Part shown: one piece after another, positions 1-11,000 of the stretch
Layout of the letters: every line of letters begins with the position of its first letter
How positions within the stretch are numbered: the first letter of the stretch is position 1
Assembly: GCA_044224905.1 (NCBI GenBank)
Contig: JBGAJN010000001.1
Coordinates: 1,116,001 to 1,180,000 of the forward strand
Origin: JBGAJN01 sp044224905
GTDB taxonomy: Bacteria > Verrucomicrobiota > Verrucomicrobiia > Limisphaerales > JBGAJN01
Reading direction: 5' to 3'
Length of the DNA stretch: 64,000 nt
Translations under genes and position numbers: made by a program
The notes under the pieces: model-generated
What the model was told of the DNA's origin: nothing
The model's database searches: none
What the model saw: only the letters and a program-made list of their open reading frames with translations

Positions 1-2
1 AA

Positions 3-791
3 AACCTCGTCAAGCAAGTCGTGCAGATGCGGAAGCAATACGGCTTCGGCTCGATTAAGTTCAAAGCCGGCGTGCTCCCGCCGGATGTTGAAATCGAAAC
101 GATCAAGCAACTCTACCGTGAGCTTGGCCCGGACGTTCCTTTACGCATTGATCCGAACAGCGCGTGGACCGTGGAGACTTCCATCCGCGTCGGCATTGAA
201 TTGAAGGAAGAGCTCGGTCGCGGTGGCTACCTTGAAGATCCGACCGCAGACATCGCCGGCATGGCCGCGGTGCGTCGCGGATTGCTGAAGGCCGGCGTGG
301 ACACGCCGCTGGCGAGCAACGTCGCCGTCACGAGTTTTGCCGACATTCCCGAAGCGGTGAAACAGGACGCCGTGCAGATCGTGCTTTGCGACCATCACTA
401 TTGGGGTGGCATGCGGCAGGTGCAAAACCTCGGCAAGCTTTGCAAGACCTTCGGCCTAGGCATGTCGATGCACTCCAACTCGCACCTCGGCGTTTCTCTC
501 ATGGCGATGGCGCACGTTGCTGCCGCCACGCCGCATCTCACCTACGCCTGCGACACGCATTACCCGTGGTCGCAAGCGAAGGACGAAGTCGTCCTCGGCG
601 GTCGCATCCAGTTCGTGAACGGTTGCGTGAAGATTCCGAACAAGCCCGGCCTCGGCGTGGAACTCGATTACGACCAACTTGCGCGCGGCGTCGAACGCTA
701 CAAGAAATGTCCGTATCGCAAACGCGACGACACGGCGGAAATGCGCAAGCATGTTGACCCGAACTGGACCCGCGTTTTGCCGAGATGGTAA
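3..791 (+). CDS. glucarate dehydratase-like enolase-superfamily enzyme (5' end outside window)
   Basis: This is the C-terminal part of an enolase-superfamily sugar-acid dehydratase. The frame is open from the window edge, so the true start lies upstream. The barrel residues expected of the glucarate dehydratase branch are visible in order: a KFK lysine pair, IDPN, LEDP, an ASN motif, a CDHH motif, and MHSNSH carrying the catalytic histidine. Enzymes of this group abstract a proton next to the carboxylate of D-glucarate or galactarate and eliminate water to give 5-dehydro-4-deoxyglucarate. The next gene encodes the enzyme that consumes this product, which strongly supports an aldarate role. 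Other acid-sugar dehydratases of the superfamily remain possible because the N-terminal capping domain that sets specificity is missing. Confidence 0.8.
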   Translation, partial: NLVKQVVQMRKQYGFGSIKFKAGVLPPDVEIETIKQLYRELGPDVPLRIDPNSAWTVETSIRVGIELKEELGRGGYLEDPTADIAGMAAVRRGLLKAGVDTPLASNVAVTSFADIPEAVKQDAVQIVLCDHHYWGGMRQVQNLGKLCKTFGLGMSMHSNSHLGVSLMAMAHVAAATPHLTYACDTHYPWSQAKDEVVLGGRIQFVNGCVKIPNKPGLGVELDYDQLARGVERYKKCPYRKRDDTAEMRKHVDPNWTRVLPRW

Positions 792-822
792 TTCGCCTCA
801 GCGTCGAAACAGAATCACTCCT

Positions 823-1731
823 ATGAAACCAAACGACCTCCGTCAGAAACTCGGCCGCGGCGTCATTTCCTTTCCCGTCACGCCGTTCAAGAAAGATCTC
901 TCCCTCGACCTCGAGGGGCATCGCCGCAATCTCCGCTTCATTCTGAAATTCCCGGTGACCGCGATCGTCGCGCCCGCCGGCACGGGTGAACTGTATTCGC
1001 TCTCGCCCGAGGAACATCTGGCCGTCGTGAAAACCACGGTGGACGAAGTGGGCGGCCGCGTGCCCGTGCTGACCGGCGTGGGTTTCAATTACCCCATCGC
1101 CATTCAGCAAGCGAAGCAATCGGCGAAAGCTGGCGTCGACGGCATTCTCGCGTTGCCGCCGTATTTCCCGCACTCCGACGAGGAAGGTTTGTTTGATTAT
1201 TACAAAGCCATCGGCGACGCCACGAAACTCGGCCTGCTCGTTTACAGCCGCGACTGGGTGAACCCCGGCCCGGCGTTCGTGCAAAAGCTCGCGGACAAAG
1301 TCCCGACGCTCATCGCTTGGAAAGATGGCCAGGCGGACACGCGCCGTTACCAAATGATCATGCACAAGGTCGGCGACCGCTTGCATTGGATCGGCGGCGC
1401 AGGCGACGACGCGGTGCCGGCGTATTACTCCATCGGCATTCGCACTTACACGTCGAGCATCGCGACCATCGCGCCGGGCTTGTCTAATCAGCTTCACGAC
1501 GCCGCGTCCGCTGGTGACTCCGCCACGCTAACGAAGTTGATGCACGATTACGTCACGCCGCTCTATGCTTTCCGCTCGCGTCGCAAGGGCTACGAAGTCT
1601 CCGTGATGAAATCCTGCATGGACATTGTCGGCCTGCGCGGCGGTCCGTGCCGTCCGCCACTGCCCGATGTGCGCCCCGAGGAACTCAAAGACCTCCGCGC
1701 CATGATGGCGAAGTGGAAACCTGTCTTGTAG
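823..1731 (+). CDS. 5-dehydro-4-deoxyglucarate dehydratase (DHDPS family)
   Basis: A 302-aa class I aldolase-like (dihydrodipicolinate synthase family) protein. It should dehydrate and decarboxylate 5-dehydro-4-deoxyglucarate to 2-oxoglutarate semialdehyde. Visible signatures are the N-terminal GVISFPVTPF, the GTGELYSLS nucleotide-like loop, the tyrosine in VYSRDW and the Schiff-base lysine in AWKDGQ. The length matches KdgD-type enzymes. The frame is open further upstream, but the ATG at 823 begins the expected N-terminus and follows the upstream dehydratase by 31 nt, so the two are probably cotranscribed. A related hydroxyproline or N-acetylneuraminate lyase function is possible in this family but is less likely given the neighbour. 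Confidence 0.85.
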   Translation: MKPNDLRQKLGRGVISFPVTPFKKDLSLDLEGHRRNLRFILKFPVTAIVAPAGTGELYSLSPEEHLAVVKTTVDEVGGRVPVLTGVGFNYPIAIQQAKQSAKAGVDGILALPPYFPHSDEEGLFDYYKAIGDATKLGLLVYSRDWVNPGPAFVQKLADKVPTLIAWKDGQADTRRYQMIMHKVGDRLHWIGGAGDDAVPAYYSIGIRTYTSSIATIAPGLSNQLHDAASAGDSATLTKLMHDYVTPLYAFRSRRKGYEVSVMKSCMDIVGLRGGPCRPPLPDVRPEELKDLRAMMAKWKPVL

Positions 1732-1888
1732 ACGCATGCCGAAATAAGGGGCCGTTACTCGTTGCGCAGGCCGGCTTATACCTTGCCGCAACTCATTGAC
1801 GGTCGGAGGACGGCGGCTACACTCGCGCTTCGGTCGAAGAAGCTCCGACGAGTTCGGAGCTTTGCCGCGGCGGTGTCTGTGTGAATCC

Positions 1889-2671
1889 ATGAACTTGCTT
1901 AATCGAATCTGGCAATCCTCCTTGGGGAAGAAATACGTGATGGCCCTCACCGGCGCGGCACTGTTCGCGTTTGTCATCGGCCATCTCGTCGGCAACCTCC
2001 AGGTATTCGGCGCTCCCGAACTCATCAACACCTACGCGCACTTCCTCAAATCCAAGCCCGCCCTGCTGTGGAGCGCGCGCCTTGGGTTGCTCGTGATGGT
2101 GACGCTGCACGTCGCTTCGGCGGTGACGCTCAGCGCGCTGAACAAAGCCGCGCGGCCGGAACCTTACGCGGGCAAGTCCGCTTACGGCTCGACCGCTCAA
2201 TCGCGCTATATGCTGGTGAGCGGGTTGGTCATCCTCGCGTTCGTCCTGTATCACCTCGCGCATTTCACGGTGATGTTGCCCGGGGTAAATGGCGTCGGCG
2301 ATTTCTCCAAACTCACCACCACGCTCGAAGGCCATACGGTGCCGGACGCCTATGCGATGATGGTGCTCGGCTTCCAAGTCTGGTGGGTCGTGCTGTTCTA
2401 CCTGGTCGCGCAGGGACTTCTGTTCGCGCATCTCGGTCACGGACTGGCGTCGATGTTCCAATCGCTCGGCTTCCGCAATCACGTCTGGTGGCCGCGCATC
2501 GAGTGCTTCGCGAAAATCGCGAGCATCGCGATCTTCATCGGCTACGCGGCGATTCCGCTCGGCATTTTCACCCGCGTCGTTGGTGCGGATTACGCGGAGA
2601 AGAAACGATTTGAACTGAGAGACGCCTCGCTGATGCCGGAGAAAGCTCCTGCCGGAAAGGAGACGAAGTAA
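1889..2671 (+). CDS. sdhC: succinate dehydrogenase cytochrome b subunit, type B (SdhC/FrdC)
   Basis: A 260-aa integral membrane subunit that anchors succinate dehydrogenase/fumarate reductase and exchanges electrons with quinone. Five hydrophobic segments are visible. Histidines suitable for two b hemes occur in GHLVGN, LHVASA, LYHLAHF and FAHLGHG, the pattern of the single-anchor diheme (type B) enzymes of Bacillus, Bacteroidetes and related phyla. The frame is open upstream to about 1796, but MNLLNRIWQSS at 1889 gives the usual short N-terminus before the first helix. Its stop is one nucleotide before sdhA, so translation is probably coupled. Direction (oxidation or fumarate reduction) cannot be told from sequence. 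Confidence 0.9.
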   Translation: MNLLNRIWQSSLGKKYVMALTGAALFAFVIGHLVGNLQVFGAPELINTYAHFLKSKPALLWSARLGLLVMVTLHVASAVTLSALNKAARPEPYAGKSAYGSTAQSRYMLVSGLVILAFVLYHLAHFTVMLPGVNGVGDFSKLTTTLEGHTVPDAYAMMVLGFQVWWVVLFYLVAQGLLFAHLGHGLASMFQSLGFRNHVWWPRIECFAKIASIAIFIGYAAIPLGIFTRVVGADYAEKKRFELRDASLMPEKAPAGKETK

Positions 2672-2672
2672 C

Positions 2673-4634
2673 ATGGCCACGCTGAATTCCAACGTCCCGT
2701 CCGGACCCCTCGAACAAAAGTGGGAACACCACAAGTTCTCCACCAAGCTCATCAACCCGGCCAACAAGCGGAAATATAAAATCATCGTCGTCGGCGCAGG
2801 CCTCGCCGGAGCGTCGGCTTCGGCCACACTCGCGGAACTCGGCTACGAGGTGCACAACTTCGTGTTTCATGATTCACCCCGGCGCGCGCACTCGGTCGCG
2901 GCGCAAGGCGGCATCAACGCGGCGAAGAATTATCAGAACGACGGCGACTCCGTGCATCGCCTCTTCTACGACACGATCAAAGGCGGCGACTTCCGCGCCC
3001 GTGAAGCGAACGTCCATCGTCTCGCGGAAGTGTCGGTGAACATCATCGACCAATGCGCTGCACAGGGCGTTCCTTTCGCCCGCGAATACGGCGGACTGCT
3101 CGACAACCGCTCGTTCGGCGGCGCGCAGGTCTCGCGAACGTTCTACGCGCGCGGCCAAACGGGTCAGCAGCTTCTGCTCGGAGCGTATTCGGCGCTCAAC
3201 AAGATGATCGGCGCCGGCGGCGTGAAATCCTACACGCACTCTGAAATGCTCGACCTCGTGGTCGTGGACGGTCACGCGAAGGGCATCATCGTCCGCAATC
3301 TTCAGACTGGCGAAATCACGCGCCACAATGGCGACGCCGTGGTGCTGGCGACGGGCGGTTACGGCAACGTATACAACCTCTCGACTTACGCGCGCGGCGC
3401 GAACGTCACGGCCAGCTGGCGCGCCTACAAACGCGGCGCGTGCTTTGGCAATCCGTGCTACACGCAGATTCATCCGACGTGCATCCCGGTGAGCGGCGAT
3501 TACCAGTCCAAGCTCACGCTCATGTCCGAGTCGCTCCGTAACGACGGCCGTGTGTGGGTGCCGAAGAAGAAAGAGGACTGCGGCAAGAAGCCGGCGGACA
3601 TTCCGGAAGCGGATCGCGATTACTATCTCGAGCGCATGTATTCCGCGTTCGGCAACCTCGCCCCGCGCGACATCGCCAGCCGCGCCGCGAAGACCGTGTG
3701 CGACGAAGGCCGCGGCATTGGCGAAACGGGCCTCGGTGTTTACCTCGATTTCTCCGCCGCGATCGCGCGGCTCGGCGAGGACAAGGTGCGCGAGCGTTAC
3801 GGCAACCTGTTCTCGATGTATCACGAGATCACCAACGAGAGCGCCTACCAAACGCCGATGCGCATCTATCCCGCCGTGCATTACACGATGGGCGGCCTGT
3901 GGGTGGACTATAACCTGATGAGCAACGTCCCGGGCCTGTTCGTCCTCGGCGAGGCGAACTTCTCCGATCACGGCGCGAATCGTCTCGGCGCGAGCGCGCT
4001 GATGCAGGGTTTGAGCGACGGCTACTTCGTTTTGCCCGCGACGATCTCCGGCTATCTCGCGACGCAGAATCCCGGCAAACGCCCGGCAACGGACAATGCC
4101 TCATTCAAGCAGGCCGAGGAAAATGTTCAGGGCCTCACCAAGAAACTTCTCGGCAACAAGGGCAAGCGCACGCCCGACAGCTTCCACAAGGAACTCGGCA
4201 AGCTCATGTGGGAATACTGCGGCATGGCGCGCAACAAGGCCGGCCTTGAGAAAGGCATCAAGCTCATCAGCGCGTTGCGCGAAGAGTATTGGAAAAATGT
4301 CAGCGTGCTCGGCGAAGCGAACGATTGGAACCAGTCGCTCGAACGCGCCGGTCGTATCGCGGACTTCATCGAACTCGGCGAGCTCATGTGCCGCGACGCG
4401 TTGCATCGCGAGGAAAGCTGCGGCGGCCATTTCCGCGAGGAATATCAATACACGCCCGACGATCCGGAGACGAAGCAGGGCCTCGTGAACCCCGGCGACG
4501 TGAAGCGCCGCGACGACCAGTTCGCCTACGTGGCCGGCTGGGAATACGCCGGCGCGCCCGACAAGGCGCCGATCCTCAACAAGGAACCGCTCGTTTACGA
4601 GGAAGTGAAGATGAGCACGCGCTCCTACAAGTAA
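2673..4634 (+). CDS. sdhA: succinate dehydrogenase / fumarate reductase flavoprotein subunit
   Basis: A 653-aa flavoprotein that carries covalent FAD and the dicarboxylate site. The dinucleotide fold GAGLAG is at residues 41-46, and His73 in RRAHSVAAQGG is the expected FAD-linking histidine. The active-site region includes HPTCIP, and the capping-domain arginine motif lies around the GANRLGASAL segment. The long form, with no insertion typical of the proteobacterial SdhA, fits the type B enzyme predicted from sdhC. It lies between sdhC and sdhB in the order C-A-B that is usual for this type. Confidence 0.95.
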   Translation: MATLNSNVPSGPLEQKWEHHKFSTKLINPANKRKYKIIVVGAGLAGASASATLAELGYEVHNFVFHDSPRRAHSVAAQGGINAAKNYQNDGDSVHRLFYDTIKGGDFRAREANVHRLAEVSVNIIDQCAAQGVPFAREYGGLLDNRSFGGAQVSRTFYARGQTGQQLLLGAYSALNKMIGAGGVKSYTHSEMLDLVVVDGHAKGIIVRNLQTGEITRHNGDAVVLATGGYGNVYNLSTYARGANVTASWRAYKRGACFGNPCYTQIHPTCIPVSGDYQSKLTLMSESLRNDGRVWVPKKKEDCGKKPADIPEADRDYYLERMYSAFGNLAPRDIASRAAKTVCDEGRGIGETGLGVYLDFSAAIARLGEDKVRERYGNLFSMYHEITNESAYQTPMRIYPAVHYTMGGLWVDYNLMSNVPGLFVLGEANFSDHGANRLGASALMQGLSDGYFVLPATISGYLATQNPGKRPATDNASFKQAEENVQGLTKKLLGNKGKRTPDSFHKELGKLMWEYCGMARNKAGLEKGIKLISALREEYWKNVSVLGEANDWNQSLERAGRIADFIELGELMCRDALHREESCGGHFREEYQYTPDDPETKQGLVNPGDVKRRDDQFAYVAGWEYAGAPDKAPILNKEPLVYEEVKMSTRSYK

Positions 4635-4662
4635 GCCGCAACCAGCAACCTTTTCCCGACGC

Positions 4663-5439
<777 letters not shown>

Positions 5440-5486
5440 GCGGAAATCTTCGTGCAATTCTTAACGGCCTTGGGCTTAATGGGCGC

Positions 5487-6296
5487 ATGGCCGAAACCGC
5501 ACCCAAACCATTGCCGCCGGACCAACCGACGGTGATTGCGCGGTCGCTCTGCCTCGGCTCATTGATTCTCCGGGGCGTTTTGGAGCGATTGATCCAATCG
5601 CCGGACGATCCCACCAATCTTGCCGCTCATAAGGAACTGACCGCCCGTTTGAGCCGATGGCTGAACGAACAGGATTTCACCGCGAACTTCACCCTCGACG
5701 AACTCAACGGCCTTTCCCAACCGCCCGGAGCATGGGATGCGGCTCGTTTGTCGGGTCAATTTCATCGCACCGAGTCCTTGGGCGTTCTCTTCTGGGCGTT
5801 GTCGATCCATCATGAGATGCCGACGTATGACATGCCTTTCGAGCCGCCGAATCTCGAAGGCTTGCTCGGTTGGCCGGACGATGCCGTGGCCAACCCCGTT
5901 GATGCGAAGCTCGGAAAATTTCCCCACATCGCGCCCAACTGGTTCAAGCAAGTCGCACAACTACGTCCGGCGCCCATCATTGCCGCCCATCGCGGCGCTG
6001 CCGAATGTTGGCAATGGCGTGCGCACGTTGCCGCATTGCAGCGAACAAACGTTCCGCCGCCCGAAGGTCAGAACTACGAGATGTTGATCGCGATCGCTGC
6101 GGAAGAAGCGTTTGAAGCCGCCGCGATTCCGCGCCCGATCGAAAGGGATTTTCCGCTCTTCCAAAAACCGTTCAGCCAGCTCACCGAAGACGAAGCCACG
6201 CAGGCTGCCGCCATTGCGGCGTCACGGCGGATCGCGCTCGACTGGCTGTGTGGTTACGCGACCGAGTGGGACAACGTTTCCGTCGCCAACTGGTGA
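5487..6296 (+). CDS. DUF4272-like protein
   Basis: A 269-aa soluble protein with no signal peptide or membrane segment. An N-terminal RSLCLGSLILRGVLE helix, a central HRTESLGVLFWALS segment and a following acidic, proline-rich stretch resemble the DUF4272 family, whose function is unknown. The frame is open far upstream into sdhB, but the ATG at 5487 lies 47 nt after the sdhB stop and starts the conserved part. It may be cotranscribed with sdhCAB. The gene converges on the CoA-binding protein with a three-base gap. Family assignment is from memory of the conserved pattern. Confidence 0.6.
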   Translation: MAETAPKPLPPDQPTVIARSLCLGSLILRGVLERLIQSPDDPTNLAAHKELTARLSRWLNEQDFTANFTLDELNGLSQPPGAWDAARLSGQFHRTESLGVLFWALSIHHEMPTYDMPFEPPNLEGLLGWPDDAVANPVDAKLGKFPHIAPNWFKQVAQLRPAPIIAAHRGAAECWQWRAHVAALQRTNVPPPEGQNYEMLIAIAAEEAFEAAAIPRPIERDFPLFQKPFSQLTEDEATQAAAIAASRRIALDWLCGYATEWDNVSVANW

Positions 6297-6299
6297 TCA

Positions 6300-6668
6300 T
6301 CACAAACCCGACGGCGACACGCCGACGCCGACGATGCTGCAGGCTTGAATGACGTTCAGCCCGAGTCGTTCCGCTTCCGCAAGCACCGCGTCCGATTCCG
6401 TTCCCGGATTCAGCCACAATTCCTCGCAACCTTTCGCTGCGATGTCCGGCAACACTTTCAGCAGCACGGGCGGTGGCAAGTAAACGCTCACCATGAACGG
6501 TCGCGTTGGAACATCGAGTATCGTTTTGAACGCCGGCAATCCCTCGATCTCCGACTCCTTCGGATTCACCGGGTAGACTGCGTAGCCCTGTTGTTGGAAC
6601 GCGCGGACGGCTTTGTTTCCGAATTTGTTCCGGTCACTCGACGCACCGATGATCGCGACAGATTTCAT
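6300..6668 (-). CDS. CoA-binding (YccU-type) Rossmann protein
   Basis: A 122-aa single-domain protein of the CoA_binding_2 family. It opens with VAIIGASSDRNKFGNKA, the glycine-rich turn of the succinyl-CoA ligase CoA-binding fold. It continues with YAVYPVNPKESEIEG, a VYLPPPVLLKVL strand-helix and the conserved LWLNPGTES and VIQACSIVG motifs. Members of this family bind CoA or a related nucleotide, but their cellular role is not settled. It is the last gene of the leftward run that begins with the sulfatase at 13.9 kb, although its tie to that run may only be positional. Confidence 0.85.
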   Translation of the reverse strand: MKSVAIIGASSDRNKFGNKAVRAFQQQGYAVYPVNPKESEIEGLPAFKTILDVPTRPFMVSVYLPPPVLLKVLPDIAAKGCEELWLNPGTESDAVLAEAERLGLNVIQACSIVGVGVSPSGL

Positions 6669-6720
6669 AAGGAAACAATTCCCGAGGTCTGCTCTGCGGG
6701 CAAGGGTGCGTTGCGCGCTC

Positions 6721-7491
6721 CTACGCCACGGTCATCCCGCCATTCACGTGCAGGTTCTGCCCGGTGACAAACGAAGAGGCATTGCTGGCGAGAAACACCA
6801 CCGCGCCGCCCAAATCTTCCGGCACGCCGAAGTGGCCCGCAGGAATCGTCGCCTCGTAGGCGTCCTTCGCCGACTGCGGATAGTTCACACTGCGTTCCGT
6901 CGGAATCCAGCCGGGCGAAATCATGTTCACCGTGATGCCGGCGGGCGCGAGCTCCGTGGCCATGCTGCGTGACCAGCCATTCTGCCCGCCCTTGGCCGCG
7001 ACGTAGGCGCTGAACTCCGGGACGCCGCGCGCGAAGACTTCCGAACCGATGTTGACGATGCGCCCCCAGCGCTGCGCCTTCATGTGTGGGAGACACGCGC
7101 GCGTGAGCAAGAACGGGCTCTTGATGAAGAAGTCGAGCATCTGCTGGTAGAACGCCCAGTCGTATTCCTCGATCGGTTTCTGCGGTTGATCCGGCGTGGC
7201 GTTGACGACGAGAATATCCACCGGCGCGAGTGACTGCGTGATCTCGCGCACGAGCCGATTCACGTCGGACTCATCCACGACGCTGCCGCGAAACAATCCA
7301 CCGGCGTAGCCTTTCGCTTTGAACTCCACGAACGTCTGTTCCGCGCGCGCGACGTTGTTTTGAAAATTGATCGCCACCTTTGCGCCGGCCGCGCCGAGCG
7401 CGAACGCCATCGCCTTGCCGAGCCCCGTCGAACTTCCCGTCACGAGCGCGACGCGTCCGGCGAGCGAGAATGGATTCGGAGCAGATGGCAT
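6721..7491 (-). CDS. SDR-family NAD(P)-dependent oxidoreductase
   Basis: A 256-aa classical short-chain dehydrogenase/reductase. TGSSTGLG at residues 18-25 is the cofactor loop. The catalytic serine lies in NIGSEVF, the tyrosine and lysine in SAYVAAKGG (YxxxK), and the C-terminus ends with the usual NGGMTVA segment. The frame extends upstream through the cupin gene, but the ATG at 7491 gives a normal N-terminus immediately after the cupin stop, implying translational coupling. The substrate is unknown. The place beside a sulfatase, a DUF1080 protein and a cupin suggests a sugar or sugar-acid oxidation or reduction. Confidence 0.85.
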   Translation of the reverse strand: MPSAPNPFSLAGRVALVTGSSTGLGKAMAFALGAAGAKVAINFQNNVARAEQTFVEFKAKGYAGGLFRGSVVDESDVNRLVREITQSLAPVDILVVNATPDQPQKPIEEYDWAFYQQMLDFFIKSPFLLTRACLPHMKAQRWGRIVNIGSEVFARGVPEFSAYVAAKGGQNGWSRSMATELAPAGITVNMISPGWIPTERSVNYPQSAKDAYEATIPAGHFGVPEDLGGAVVFLASNASSFVTGQNLHVNGGMTVA

Positions 7492-7492
7492 T

Positions 7493-7960
7493 TCAGGCAA
7501 TCTTGCCATCTCCCCAAACGCACGGCGGACGGCCCTTCGACTTGCGCAACGACGCCCATGGTTCCTGCGTGCCAACATCGATCGGATCCGGATCGTTCGC
7601 TTTGTCGGCCGGGAGATTTGCCGGCGAGAGAATGGCGAGGAAGACGAGCGGTTCCTTGTGCGGATTGTAGGTCGCGTGGATTGTGCCCGGTGGAATGTGC
7701 GCCATCTCGCCCGCGCTCAGGAGGCGATAATCATTGCCCACCCATTGCTCCGCGCGACCGTAGACGACGTAGATGATCTCCTCGCGATGCGGATGGTAGT
7801 GAAACGGATGGCAATGGCCGGGGTCCATGTTCGCGCGCACAAGCAGAAGCTTGTCGGCGCCGACGACGTCGGGGCGGCAAAGCCACTCGTTGTTCGTCCA
7901 CGGATTGGTTTCGCGGAGCGCGTCGGCGATCTGAACAAAACGGCGGAGTTCGGGATTCAT
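7493..7960 (-). CDS. cupin-domain protein
   Basis: A 155-aa single-domain cupin. The two metal motifs are clear: HCHPFHYHPHREE, followed after the usual spacing by PPGTIHATYNP, supplying the three His and one Glu ligands. Single cupins of this kind act as sugar isomerases, dioxygenases or sensors, and specificity cannot be read here. The ATG at 7960 is chosen. A GTG at 8008 in the same frame would overlap the stop of the preceding gene and add 16 residues; neither has a strong ribosome binding site. It lies between the DUF1080-cytochrome gene and the SDR gene in an apparent operon. Confidence 0.8.
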   Translation of the reverse strand: MNPELRRFVQIADALRETNPWTNNEWLCRPDVVGADKLLLVRANMDPGHCHPFHYHPHREEIIYVVYGRAEQWVGNDYRLLSAGEMAHIPPGTIHATYNPHKEPLVFLAILSPANLPADKANDPDPIDVGTQEPWASLRKSKGRPPCVWGDGKIA

Positions 7961-8004
7961 TGTGTCAGGTGCTGTTTTGCCCAAGGTGTCCCAAGTTCTT
8001 TCGC

Positions 8005-11000
8005 TCACTTCAAGGATTTCAAGTAGGCGAACAAGTCGCTCACCTGCTCGGGCTTCATGCTTTCGAGCAAGCCCTCGGGCATGATCGAGAGATTGAGGAA
8101 CGCGGAACGCTTCACGTTCGCGCGCGGGATGCGCTGATCGGGGACGTTCGGCTGGCGGAGAACAATCGAGCTAGCGTCCTCGGACACGAGCAAGCCTTCG
8201 ACGAGTTCGTCATCCTTCGTCTCAACGCGATACTTGCGGTAACCACCTTCCATCGCCGCACTCGGTGTCAGGATGTTTCGGAGCAACGCCTCCACGCCCG
8301 TGTTGCCCACGCCGTCGAGTGCGGGCGCGATCTGTCCGCCTTTGCCGCCTTGTTGATGGCAGGTGAGGCAAATGCTCGTGAAGAGTTCCTTGCCGTGATC
8401 GGAACTTCCGCGCTGCTCGGCGAGCGTCCGGAACTTCGCGAATTTCTCCGCCTGCACCTTCGCCTCCGCTTCCGTCAGCAACGTCGGCAAATCCTCGACG
8501 GACTCGGTGCGCGCGGCACCGCTGAGCTTGCCCCAGTTCGCTCCGCTGAAGTGATGCGCGAGACCAGCCGGCTTCGCTTCGCCTTGGAAGGTGCGGTCGA
8601 AATTCTCGCGAATGTCCTTTGCCGAGCGCGCGACATTCCATATCCGATACTCCGCGAGCCAGCCCGCCGTGCCGCCGGCATTCACGGTTGTGCGACCAAC
8701 ATCCAAACCGGTCAGCTGTGCGGTGCTGGTTTTGGTGCCGGTCGCATCGAGTTCGCCATTGATGAAAATGCGGAACACACCCTGCGCATCGCGCGTGACC
8801 GCGTAATGAGTCCACGCGCCGGGCGTGGTCTTCTTCTTGGCCACCACGACGTCGTTAGCGCCTTTGACCCACGCGCGGAACTGCGAGTTGAAGAAGTTGA
8901 TGCTGAGTTGACCGGGCGCGCCGAGGATTGCGTCCTGATTGCCGATGTTCGCATCCAGCTTCGCCCAACACTCCACCGTGAACGGCCCGTCGAGTGTGAG
9001 TTTAGTTTCCACGAAGTCCTTCGTCCCGCCGCTGAGACGCAACGCACGCTTCGCATCGCCGCCGAGTTCCTTCCACAGCGCGGTGATGCTTTCGTCCTTG
9101 GGCAATAACACGCGCAAGCGCTCAACGGTGTTCAAGCCCACGTCCGCCTTCGCAACTGCACCCGATTTCAATCCAGCCATCAGCGCCGTCGCACCCGGCT
9201 TGCTGGCGGCAAGGCGATCGAGCGCCGCGCCGCGCTGCACCACGGAAATTTTCGGGAGTAACTTCACGAGACGCTCGCTGGCATCGGGCGATTTCGATGC
9301 GCCAAGAGCGGCGAGGGCCTCGGATTGCACCTCCGGATTCCGCGCGTTGAGCACGATCTTTTCAAAAACGTCGACCGGACCCGCGCCAAGTTCACGCAGC
9401 GCGCGCAGGGCGATCACGCTGTGCGGTCCGATCTTTGCATGCTCGCCCGCTCCCGCATTCGCGCGGATGCCTTCGGTGAGCAACTTCACCAATTCGGCTT
9501 CGGTGCCCGACAGCTTGAACGCACCGGCGACCTCGGCCCCGAGCATGACCTCGGGAACATTTGCGCTGGCGAGCAACGCCTTCGCGGCAGCGGTGAGCGC
9601 GGGCGTGAGCTTCGTGGTATCGAGGCTGGTGCGAAGGTTGAGCAACGCCCGCAACACTCCGGCGCGTGAACCGGCGTTCGCCAGCGCAGAACCGAGCGAG
9701 TCGCTGACGGCGGGTTCGCCGAAATGCGCGGCGAGTGTGCGGACTTCCTCGTCGTCGAGCGGGCGCTTCAAATCGGGAACCAGTTTCGCGAGGCCGATGG
9801 CGGATTCCTTGCCGCCGAGCGCGAGCGTGGCGAGGACGCGATTCTCGAGCGGCAACGCCTTGCCTTCGCTCGACGCGAGTAGTGCAGCAGTGCTTTGCGG
9901 ATTCGCCTCCATTGCCCAGCGCGCGAGATAGCGCTCAAACTCGCGTTCGTATTTCTCCGTGTCGCTACCAGTCGCGAGCGGTTCGCGACCAAGCCCGGCA
10001 GCGAGCGCCATCACGCGGGGACTCGCTTTGGGCACACGCCGCAACGCATCGCCCACGGCGGCGCGGACGCTCGGTTGAGCGTCGGTGATCAACGGAGCAG
10101 CGATGCTGACGAACTCCGTTTCCGGTCGCGGTTGCGCAGCGGCAATGCGCGCCGCTTCGTGGCGGAGGTTGGGATTTTTATCAGCGGCGAGAACTACCAG
10201 CGTCGCCGTCGCAATCGGCTTCAATCCTTCAAGAGCCCAAAGCGCGCCGAGGCGGCGATCAGCCGAAGCGGTTTTATCGGCGACGATCTTCTCCAAGTCC
10301 GGCGCGAGGCCGATTGCTTTGCTATCAATGATCTCCAACCACGCGAGCCGCGAGACGACGGCGTTGGGACCACCGAGTTGCGCAACCAGTTCTTTCTCCG
10401 AAAGCTTCGTGAGATCGGGCGGTGTGACGCGAGGCTGGCCTTTCGCGCGCACGCGCCAGATGCGGCCGCGCGTCTTGTCGCGGTCGGGATGCGTGCGCGG
10501 CACCTCGTTGTGCGAAATGATTTTGTTATACCAATCAGTGATGTAGAGGCAGCCGTCGGGACCGAACTCAATCGCCACGGGACGGAACCAGCGGTCAGTG
10601 GTGGTGATGAAGTCGGCGAGTTTCTCGTAGCGATAACGCGGGCCGTCGGGCGTGGCTTTGATCACGTTGATCACGCTGGTGATCGGATTCGCGAGGTAGA
10701 AAATCTTCGAGCCCGCATCGGTCGTGAGATGTTTCTTGAACGGCGTGTCGCGATCGTCGGCCAGCGCGAGGCCGCTCAAGCCGGTGCCACCCATCTGCGG
10801 CGGATTGATCGTGCCGGGAAACAGCGGTTGATAGGGACGCAGCTTTTCCTTCGAGCCGGTGCGGATGAGGATGCCCGGCTCGTAGGGCACGATGGGGTTG
10901 CCCTGATCGTTCGCTTCCTGAATCCACGTTTCGCCCTCGCGACCGATGGTGAGGCCCCAGATGTTGTTGGGGCCGGCGGTGAGATTCTCGAAAAGCGAAC

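Noticed and set aside
2874..3971. 365-codon minus-strand frame opposite sdhA
   Set aside because: Shadow of sdhA; no motif, and sdhA is certain.
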